From contig OY811978.1 of NCBI GenBank assembly GCA_963681505.1, positions 5,688,586 to 5,752,585 of the forward strand: a DNA stretch of 64,000 bases, in the 5' to 3' direction. The stretch comes from Eunapius fragilis (lineage: Eukaryota; Porifera; Demospongiae; Spongillida; Spongillidae). Numbering within the stretch: position 1 is the first letter of the stretch; each line of letters begins with the position of its first letter. Made by a program: the position numbers and the translations under genes. The notes below the pieces were generated by a model. The model was not told the DNA's origin, searched no databases, and saw only the letters and a list, made by a program, of their open reading frames with translations. Below, one piece after another: positions 53,041-62,300 of this stretch.

Positions 53041-54240
53041 CAGCCATGCAGTGGGCACTACTATAGACAGCTGTGGAGTGGACAACACTGTAGGCAGCTA
53101 TGCAGTGGACACTACTGTAGACAGCCATGCAGTGGACACTACTGTAGACAGCTGTGGAGTGGAAACTACTGTAGACAGCTGTGGAGTGGACACTACTGTA
53201 GACAGCCATGCAGTGGACACTACTGTAGATAGCTGTGGAGTGAACACTACTGTAGACAGCTGTAGAGTGGACACTACTATATAGATAGCCGCGGAGTGGA
53301 CACTACAGTCGACAGCTGTGGAGTGGACACTGCTGTATAGACAGCTGCAGAGTGGACACTACTGTAGACAGCTGTAGAGTGGACACTACTGTACACAGCT
53401 GTGGAGTGGACACTACTGTAGACAGCTGTGGAGTGGACACTACTGTAGTCAGCTGTGGAGTGGACACTACTGTAGACAGCTGTGGAGTGGACACTACTGT
53501 AGACAGCTGTGGAGTGAACACTACTGTAGACAGCTGTTGAATGGACACTACTATAGATAGCTGTGGAGTGGACACTACTATAGACAGCTGTGGAGTGGAC
53601 ACTACTGTAGATAGCTGTGGAGTGGACACTACTGTAGACAGCTGTGGAGTGAACACTACTGTAGACAGCTGTGGAGTGGATACTACTGTAGACAGCTGTA
53701 GAGTGGACATAACTGTAGACAGCCATGCAGTGGACACTACTGTAGACAGCCATGCAGTGGACACGTCTGTAGACAGCTGTGGAGTGGACACTACTGTAAA
53801 CTGCTGTGGAGTGGACACTACTGTAGACAGCTGTGGAGTGGACACTACTGTAGACAGCTGTGGAGTGGACACTACTGTAGACAGCTGTGGAGTGGACACT
53901 ACTATAGACAGCTGTGGAGTGGACACTACTGTATACAGCTGTGGAGTGGACACTACTGTTGATAGCTGTGGAGTGGACACTACTGTAGACAGCTGTGGAG
54001 TGGACACTACTGTTGATAGCTGTGGAGTGGACACTACTGTAGACAGCTGTGGAGTGGACACTATACAGCTGAGTGGACACTACTGTAGACAGCTGTGGAG
54101 TGGACACTACTATAGACAGCTGTGGAGTGGACACTACTGTATACAGCTGTAGAGTGGACACTACTGTAGACAGCTGTGGAGTGGACACTATACTGTAGAC
54201 AGCTGTGGAGTGGACAGCTGTGGAGTGGACACTACTGTAG
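53041..54240. repeat. 27-bp minisatellite, left array
   Basis: About 44 tandem copies of GGAGTGGACACTACTGTAG followed by ACAGCTGT. A CCATGCAG variant clusters at the outer end and around 53720-53760. The unit is nine codons long, which opens long artificial frames on both strands (DTTVDSCGV, STAVYSSVH, STPQLSTVV). Confidence 0.95.
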
Positions 54241-54244
54241 ACTG

Positions 54245-55190
54245 CATGGCTGTCTACAGTAGTGTCCACTCCACAGCTGTCTACAGTAGTATCCACTCTG
54301 CAGCTGTCTATACAGCAGTGTCCACTCCACAGCTGTCTACAGTAGTGTTCACTCCTCAGCTGTCTACAGTAGTGTCCACTCCACAGCTATCTACAGTAGT
54401 GTCCACTCCACAGCTGTCTATAATAGTGTCCACTCCACAGTTATCTACAGTAGTGTCCATTCAACAGCTGTCTACAGTAGTGTTCACTCCACAGCTGTCT
54501 ACAGTAGTATCCACTCTGCAGCTGTCTATACAGCAGTGTCCACTCCACAGCTGTCTACAGTAGTGTTCACTCCTCAGCTGTCTACAGTAGTGTCCACTCC
54601 ACAGCTATCTACAGTAGTGTCCACTCCACAGCTGTCTATAATAGTGTCCACTCCACAGCTATCTACAGTAGTGTCCATTCAACAGCTGTCTACAGTAGTG
54701 TCCACTCCACAGCTGTCTACAGTAGTGTCCACTCCACAGCTGACTACAGTAGTGTCCACTCCACAGCTGTCCGCTACAGTAGTGTCCACTCCACAGCTGT
54801 CTACAGTAGTGTCCACTCCACAGCTATGTACAGTAGTGTCCACTCTACAGCTGTCTACAGTAGTGTCCACTCTGCAGCTGTCTATACAGCAGTGTCCACT
54901 CCACAGCTGTCGACTGTAGTATCCACTCCGCGGCTATCTATATAGTAGTGTCCACTCTACAGCTGTCTACAGTAGTGTTCACTCCACACTATCTACAGTA
55001 GTGTCCACTGCATGGCTGTCTACAGTAGTGCCCACTCCACAGCTGTCTACAGTAGTTTCCACTCCACAGCTGTCTACAGTAGTGTCCACTGCATGGCTGT
55101 CTACAGTAGTGTCCACTGCATAGCTGCCTACAGTGTTGTCCACTCCACAGCTGTCTATAGTAGTGCCCACTGCATGGCTGTCTAGAGTAG
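54245..55190. repeat. 27-bp minisatellite, right array (mirror image)
   Basis: About 35 copies of the same unit in inverted orientation. The CATGCAG-type variants again lie at the outer end (55000-55190), mirroring the left array. A block of about 220 bp (54285-54507) is duplicated directly at 54508-54730, a higher-order repeat not present in the left array. Confidence 0.95.
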
Positions 55191-56374
55191 TGGGGTACAG
55201 ATCACATACAAGCAGTTAAATGGAACAAAATGCTTGTGTATGTGGGTGAAGATATGTATGTACATGTGTGTGTGTGTTTGTACAAGAATACACCATACAA
55301 TGGTGTACTAGTAACAATATGTGTGTGCAAAAGTTCACAAGGACGTGTAAACCAAGGTGAGGACCTATGCCCTTGTCTCAGCACCATTCTGGTTTTCTTG
55401 GCCAATCTATAATGTGAGCATATCACTGTACTTCATTGAGCAGCTGTTTTGCAGTAACCTTCTCTAGTGAGGGAGACATTCAGCTGGACGGGTTTTTCTA
55501 GTTTTAACACAAACCTGGGCCACCACCACCACTACCATCATCATCATCATCATCATTATCATTGCTTGCATTATAATTAACACCTTCATTACCACCATCA
55601 CTTCACCTTGGACTCGCCGTCATCAAATTTATTGTCCACATCTTTGTCGTCAATCATAACCATCGAAATTGCCATAATTACCATCGTCATCAGCATCAAC
55701 GCTCTCAACCATGCACGCCGTCCTCGTCCTCGACCTGAATATCGCACCGGCCTAACCGTTGCAACCAAATTAACGAGTCGGCTCGTCTCCACTCGTGTAC
55801 ATGTTATACGGCGCCATGCTGCCTTATCTGTGCCTACATCGAAGAACGTTGACAATCTTAACTTACCGTATGCTGTACAGCTAATCAACGATCGATGTGC
55901 AACGCCATCACGCAATAGGGTCTTGTAGACGTGGTAATAGGTTATCAACAGGAAGAGTTTAATATTCATGCTGTCTCTGGCCATAGAATGGCGCGAATCG
56001 AGCGGGAAATATGTTCCTACTTTGCAAAGCAATATCTTTGTAACGGGTAATGTAAAAATTAACGAACAGGACAAATCGATAGGCACAGGATCCCTCTACG
56101 TATAAATCAATTTTGGATTGAATTGAGATTTCCTGCCGAAAGATATGGGGAGTTTGAACCCCAAGGGGTATCGGACATCGCGACACTGGCATGGAGCATG
56201 TTCAAGATCATAAAATGTATTTTATCATAGAGAAATGGTGTATTATGAAGTGCTGAAAATAGGAAAACGGTAGCATTAACCGTTCGGAAGTTATACCATT
56301 TCAAACGTGGTGGATTTTTATTATGCTTTTTTATAATACACGCTAGGTCCCTTTTCTCGGAAACTTTCCCACAT

Positions 56375-56813
56375 GTATCGTGATCAGTCTGTTGTGTGTA
56401 CTTTACATGTATTGTCTTTATTGCTTATGTGTGCTTAAGCACCCACATACACCACAACAGGAGGGAGTTCTAAGAGTACTTCGCTCAATGGAAGTGGCTT
56501 TATTACCAATAGAATCATCATCATCATCGTTACACTTGTCTTTATTTTCCTCACCCTCGTGATCATTTCCATCATCACCAGCAGTCTGCTGCAGAAACAA
56601 AGGCAAGCCAATCAACCTCAAGCTGACATTTCCAACTGAAATTTTCTGTATTGTGTGTACATGCACTCACAACTGTAGACAGTTCTGTGGAAAATGAAGG
56701 TAAATCATATATGGCCATGTTAATGCTTCCGCCGTCATTGTGCATATATATCATTTATGCGAGAAACAGGCATCATGGTCAGTCAGTACTGGTGTACTAC
56801 TGCTTATGGTATT
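56375..56813. other. No gene recognised
   Basis: Contains a short ATC/TCA-rich low-complexity stretch (about 56513-56540) and no recognisable protein. Confidence 0.4.
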
Positions 56814-57070
56814 AGTCTCGTACCCAGACCCACATCGCAGCTGCGGATGGAATACATCACCGCCTACGCGAGTAGTGGGTCTGGTGTCCTCCAGTCTCCT
56901 GTACAAATTTCTGTCCAGTTGCGCCGGAATGTTGTAGCGACCAATCAGATTTGAGGTATGCGCTAATTGCATATTCTAGTTATCAATCGAAGTTATCGGT
57001 TATGGCGGTAAGGCTAGAGATATTGGGTGATGTACAGGTAATACGTGCGATTTAGTCGGCGGGTGAACGT

Positions 57071-57250
57071 ATGGGGTATGCCAAAGTTAAGGACGAACAG
57101 TTCCGAGTCATCGAAGACGTGGTCCGTGGTCGGGACACGTTCGTAAGCTTACCAACAGGTTACGGCGTTCTGATCTGCTATGGGTATTTATTTGACGAGC
57201 TATCGGTTCTAGAGGTACGAAGCAAGGCACTCACAATCGCGCTAAAAAGG
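57071..57250 (+). pseudogene. RecQ-like helicase fragment (motifs 0 and I)
   Basis: Reads AKVKDEQFRVIEDVVRGRDT followed by FVSLPTGYGVLICYGYLFDE. The SLPTGYGKS-x-CY Walker A motif of RecQ helicases is recognisable, but the critical GK-S is replaced by GV-L, so ATP binding would be lost. Only about 60 residues remain, and the rest of the helicase is absent. Confidence 0.6.
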
Positions 57251-57419
57251 CAAAGAGCGAGAAACGATGTCACAGCTGATCCTCATCTTAGGAGAAAGCA
57301 AGCTCGTCGTCTGAGTCCAGCGACTCCGACTCATGCATAAAGAAGTTCAAGCGGCGCGAGAGGACCCACCACTCCAGGTCGCGGGAGAGCAGCTTCCTCA
57401 ACGCCCCCTTCTGCCTTCA

Positions 57420-58446
57420 CTACCATGTCCCTACCCCTCGAGGCACGAAGTCAAGAGGGGTAAGCATGCCCACTTTGATAAACTTACCTCTCCCATAGAC
57501 GATCCTTCCTCCCTCCCCGTTTGACTGGGATACCCAGTAAAAAGGTTGGAGTACTTGACTCCTTGGCAGAGTGGTCAGGTTAAATTTGTGACAGAAGGTG
57601 TAGTACTTCCTGATCCCTGCCCTGTAGGGGGTCGACGTTGAAGGGGCCACAGCTCTGTGGAGGAGGTGTCTCTAGGCGACCTTCTAAAGCTCTGCCAGCT
57701 CTTGAGGCACTGGTGTGGGCAGTTGCCTCCGAACCAGGCCCCATCCAAGTAGGCCTCATAACCACAGGTGCCAGAGGCATCCGTGTACACCTGGATTGGA
57801 CTCTGCATAGTTCCAATCTGGGGAGATGAATATAGAAATGCCATTCCAAGATGGTAGGAAGCTGTTCCGCCATCGTATGTCAGCTCTGGCTTCAGAATTA
57901 AGATGGATATGGTGGTGGAGCCTCCTCAAAATCAGCATTCAGAATGGTTCCAATCCAGGCCTTTGAATGGGAACTCCGTTCAGAGGCCTGGATTGGAACC
58001 ATTCTGAACTTCATTCCGAGGCTTGGATTGGAACCATTCTGAATGCAGATTTTAGGTCTACCTTGGCCATCATGGCTCCTTTTTCAAATCTGCTAAAGGA
58101 GCCCCACCACATTGTCAATTGTGGAGTAATGGACAGTGAAATTAGGTTGCGTGCAGTGAAAGGAAAGTGAGGTCCGTTGTAGGGTGTGTGCAGTGAAAGG
58201 AAAGAGAGGTCCATGGACACACCGTCAGGAGTCGAAGGCCTTGTCAGGATGATCTTTCAGTTGCTGGAGCTCACGTAGTCCCAGGCAAGGGGGCAGGCCT
58301 TGGCAGGGTGCTCCCCACCGCAGGCTGTGACCCAGCACTTGTGATGCAGCATAGCTTACATTTACCTTGACCGGAGTAACTTCGCTTATGAGAGATAATT
58401 CAAAATGCTGGCGTTTAGGATCGGGTGATACCAAGGCTAAGTGCAC
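57420..58446 (-). pseudogene. DIRS/Ngaro-like RT, RNase H and recombinase fragment
   Basis: Reading leftwards: LQQLKDHPDKAFDS (58225-58270) and MAKVDLKSAFRMVPIQ (58011-58060) are RT palm. HHHIHLNSEARADIRW and NSFLPSWNGIS (57830-57930) follow, then QVYTDASGTCGYEAYLDGAW, the RNase H DASG box near 57770. STPYRAGIRKYYTFCHKFNL near 57590 is the N-terminal core-binding part of the tyrosine recombinase. Between 57956 and 58045 a stretch around TGGATTGGAACCATTCTGA is triplicated. Frameshifts separate the parts. Confidence 0.7.
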
Positions 58447-58690
58447 TGATAATCGCTTCCTTATACTGTACGATGAAGGGAGAGGTCCAGAAATGTAGTA
58501 GCTTGCTAATTAAAGCATTAACACACTAATTGCATTCTTGCGGAAGATAATATTATTCATACATGACGTTGAGTGTAAGTATTATGTAATCGCTGGACAG
58601 AAATTTGTACAGGAGGACACCAGACCCACTACTCGCGTAGGCGGTGATGTATTCCATCCGCAGCTGCGATGTGGGTCTGGGTACGAGACT

Positions 58691-59169
58691 ATTATGGTAT
58701 GATGTTGCATCCACTAACACATACATACACTTGTGTGCGCCTATTGTAGCCAAGAAGTGGTGACGTATTTTCTGCATCATTGTTCTGCGTCAAGTGAAGG
58801 AACGGCAGATATACAGTGAAAATTACCCTTTTGTTTTAATAGTCTGGGTATACCTATCTTCTGGCTGCACATTTATTTTTTAATCAATAAAGGTCATGGA
58901 ATGTATAAAAAATACTCTGTTGATCATCTCTAGATCCTCATGACATGTTTAGGTACTCCACTAACCATGTCATGTTTAAGACCATTTAACCTTTAATCTC
59001 CTAGATCTAGGACGATCGTCCAAGATCTAGGACGACTAACTCAGCTGCTGAAAATAAGGAACGCCTGTTTTGAAAATTCTGAAACAGCTCTGCCTTATCT
59101 AAATAAGTCCATGCTACATAGAAATGGTTTTTTTTCCATTATGGTTTATCTTGCGTCACGAGATAAAAG
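58691..59169. other. Spacer upstream of Gypsy-2
   Basis: No gene. A short direct repetition, AGATCTAGGACGA(T/C), occurs at about 59000-59036. Confidence 0.45.
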
Positions 59170-59291
59170 TGTAGTAATATGATTATTAGCGCCTGCGCAG
59201 TGCTGCATTTCATGCATATATAATTGTCTGTTCGTGTATATTGTGCAGTTGATATTCCTTTGAGCCTCATTGGTTAGCTGATTAGCTTACA
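59170..59291 (+). repeat. Predicted 5' LTR of Gypsy-2 (122 bp)
   Basis: Starts TGTAGTAATATG and ends GATTAGCTTACA, directly before a primer-binding-like stretch. CATATATAA near 59215 is a plausible TATA box. The 3' LTR lies outside the window, so the borders are inferred from TG...CA ends and context. Confidence 0.55.
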
Positions 59292-59293
59292 AT

Positions 59294-59310
59294 TGGTGTC
59301 AGGAGTGGGA
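59294..59310 (+). other. Predicted tRNA primer-binding site of Gypsy-2
   Basis: TGGTGTCAGGAGTGGGA lies two bases after the LTR end and just before the gag ATG. A TGGTGTCAG-type site is a frequent priming sequence of animal Gypsy elements; the tRNA is not assigned. Confidence 0.5.
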
Positions 59311-59311
59311 T

Positions 59312-62300
59312 ATGGCTACTGAGGAAGAGGTTCCCATGGAGGTTACCGAACCTAGCACTAGTAGCAGGCCCGCGCCAGCGGCGGCGGTTGTTCGTACGAG
59401 TATTCCTCGATCGTCCAAATTCACAGGACGGGGGGATGTCGCCCTCTGCTTTAAACGGTTCGAGCTCTATGCGAAACGGGCACGTATTCCCTCAGAGGAG
59501 TGGGCCGAAGAACTACTTTTACTGCTGGAGGACGAGCCATTTCGCTTGGTAAGCCTTTCGGATAGTGAGGATTATGAGTCTGTAAAGGAGCGTCTTCGAG
59601 AGCGGTTCGCTCCTGACGGCAATGAGATAGAGTGGCAGCAGCGTCTACAGAGCAGGTCGCAGGAACGTGGAGAGGCTCTAGAGGACTTCGCGGGAGACCT
59701 GCAGAGACTGGCGGAAAAGGCGTACCCGGACCTGGACGGCGGACAGCGGGAAAGGTTTGTACGCAACCAATTTGTTCAGGGTCTGCTATCATCCACAGCT
59801 CAGCTGCTCCTTCTGAAAGAGATGCCACAGTCGATAGACGATGCACTTCGTCTGGCGAAGAAGCAGCATACTGTTGAGGAAGCTCAAAGACGCCTGAGAC
59901 AACGAAAGCACGGTGGAGACGTGGAGGCGGTGGTTGCTGTTGATTCAGAAGAGACGGGAAATATTACGGTAACAAAGAAGCAGGGTGTTGAACAAGGTAC
60001 ATTGTTCCAGCAGGTTCGACACCTTGAGGAGGCGGTGGCCCAACTACAAGTTCAGACAGGAAGTCGGGGTACCCAAAAGCGGAAAGTTGTCTGCTGGCAG
60101 TGTGGTGGAGAAGGGCACATCAAGAGGGACTGCACAAAAAGGAAACCAGCATGGAGAGGACCACAGAATAAGCTAGCTACTACATCAGTACCTGAGTCCA
60201 CGAAGGATGTGCAGAAGCCGTCAGTTGTGGTGCAGGGTAGGGTGGATGGGGTGTCTACTAAGATGCTTGTGGATACGGGGTCAATGGTAACATTGGTTAG
60301 GAAAGACCTATGGGAGGAAGCATCTGGGGAGTCGGGAAGCCTTAGACCACCTTCACGATCGATAGTGACAGCTAATGGGAAAGCATTGGAGATCATGGGA
60401 CAAGTAGATATTTGTCTTTCAATTGGTGACTTCAGTTGTATGTTTCTGGTTCTGGTCTCTGAAAAACTGACACAGCAGTGTGTATTGGGTGCTGACTTTC
60501 TCATCAAGACTGGGTGTATGGTTGACTTGCAGAGAGGGCACCTTGTCATTGGTAAGGAAATAATCCCTTTGCAATCACATTGCCAGGGCACTAGGGGTAT
60601 TGGAGAAGTGGCATCATATTGTGTGGCTTTGTTGGAGGATGGTATAGTACCACCACTGCATCAAGTCCAACTACCTGTGCAGCTACAGACCAAGGATGCT
60701 GTGGAGTATGATGGAGTACTGGAACCGTCTAAGAAGTTCACTGAGCGTCATCAGTTGCTACTTGCCCATTCTGTTGTTCATTGCTCAGGTAACAACACAG
60801 TTGTGCAGATATTAAACCCAACTTTGCAGCCCATAGTTCTTCATGTACATGAGGTTGTGGGACACTTCTATCCCTTGTCCAAGGAAGATCAGGTTTGTAC
60901 TCTTGGTGACTGTGCAAAGGTGCCTGAAGGAAGTCGGGAGTGGAAGTTGGCAAAACGGCAGAGGAGCAGTATGATTCAGAGGCTCATGGCAGATATAGAG
61001 GGATTGTCACCAGAACAAACGAGCAGGCTGCACAAAATGCTGAGGGGGTATGCTGATGTAATCTCACAGAACGATGGTGACCTGGGGAAAACCAACTTGG
61101 TGAAGCATCGTATTGATACCCAAGGAGCTAATCCAATTAGACAGCCAGTGAGACGGTTACCCATACAGCAACGAAAGGAAGTCCAGGGTATGTTACATGA
61201 CATGCTTAAAAAGGGGGTGATTGAACATTCACATAGTCCTTGGGCATCACCCATTGTATTAGTGAAGAAAAGGGATGGGTCACACAGATTTTGTATTGAC
61301 TTTAGGCGGGTGAATGCGGTTACAAAGAAGGATGCGCAACCTTTACCCCGTATCGATGACACACTGGATGTTCTGGCTGGCTCTTCATGGTTTTCAACAC
61401 TTGACTTGGCAAGTGGGTATTGGCAGGTGGGGATGGAGGAGTGTGACAGGGAAAAAACAGCATTTGCAACACCATTTGGCTTGTTTCAATTTAAGGTGAT
61501 GCCGTTCGGGTTGTGCAATGCCCCAGCAACCTTTCAGCGATTAATGGAACTAGTCCTTTCTGGTGTGCATTGGTCGGTGTGCTTGGTGTACTTAGATGAC
61601 ATAATCATTTTTAGCAAGTCTGTAGATGAGCATCTCAAACAATTACAGCAGGTCTTCCAATGTCTGAGGGCAGCCAACTTAAAGATCAAGCCTAGCAAAT
61701 GTCAATTATTTAGGAAGAGTGTGCGCTACCTAGGCCACATTGTGTCTGCAAAGGGCATAGAGGCTGACCCTGAAAAAGTAGCAGCTGTTATGCAATGGCC
61801 AGTGCCTAAAGGCCAGAAGGATTTAAAACAGTTCCTAGGCTTTATGTCTTACTACAGACGTTTTGTCCCTAATTTTTCCAGTATTGCGGCTCCCCTAAAC
61901 AAGTTGACTGAGAAAAATGTTGCATGGATTTGGGGCCCACATTGTGAGCAAGCTTTTAAACAACTTAAACAGGCGCTCACACATCCGCCAATCCTTATCT
62001 TTCCACGTAGTGATTGCACATTTCTTCTTGATGTAGATGCATGTGCAACTGGTGTAGGGGCAGTGCTCTCCCAGTATGTGGATGGTAAGGAGCATGTGGT
62101 GGCATATGCTAGTCGTGCATTGTCAAAGGTGGAGAGGCGGTATTGTGTGACACGGCAAGAGATGCTTGCTTTGGTTTGGGCTGTTAAACATTTTCGTGCA
62201 TACCTGTATGGCCGCCCTTTCACAGTCAGGACGGACCACCAGTCATTGAAATGGCTGCAAAGCTTTAAGGAACCAGAGGGGCAGGTAGCTCGTTGGCTGG

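Larger units (their letters stand above)
48390..56370. mobile_element. Large palindromic (fold-back) element with internal minisatellite
   Basis: The left arm (48390 to about 54240, including a later hAT insertion) and the right arm (about 54245 to 56370) are reverse complements at very high identity over about 2.1-2.4 kb. Both ends are GGGAAAGTTTCCG, itself nearly palindromic. ACAT stands outside both ends (48386-48389 and 56371-56374), a likely 4-bp target duplication. The centre is the mirrored 27-bp array. Each arm has an open frame of unknown meaning (RPVRYSGRGRGRRAWLRALM) with no known domain, so it is probably non-autonomous. Confidence 0.8.
56814..58690. mobile_element. TIR-flanked composite element
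   Basis: 56814-56925 (AGTCTCGTACCCAGACCC...) is mirrored by 58592-58690 with few mismatches, including the text down to CAGAAATTTGT. ATT flanks both ends and may be a 3-bp duplication. Inside are a RecQ-like piece (plus strand) and a DIRS-like retroelement piece (minus strand), so the element either captured sequences or was hit by an insertion. No transposase of its own is recognised. Confidence 0.7.

Noticed and set aside
53277..54296. Long open frames (up to 339 codons) of STAVYSSVH, STPQLSTVV and DTTVDSCGV repeats
   Set aside because: They are by-products of a 27-bp minisatellite whose unit is divisible by three; several frames on both strands are open at once, with no start context or flanking exons.
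55598..56086. 162-codon minus-strand frame in the right arm
   Set aside because: Same reasoning as for the other arm frame; the left-arm counterpart differs by indels and is interrupted by hAT-2, and no known domain is present.
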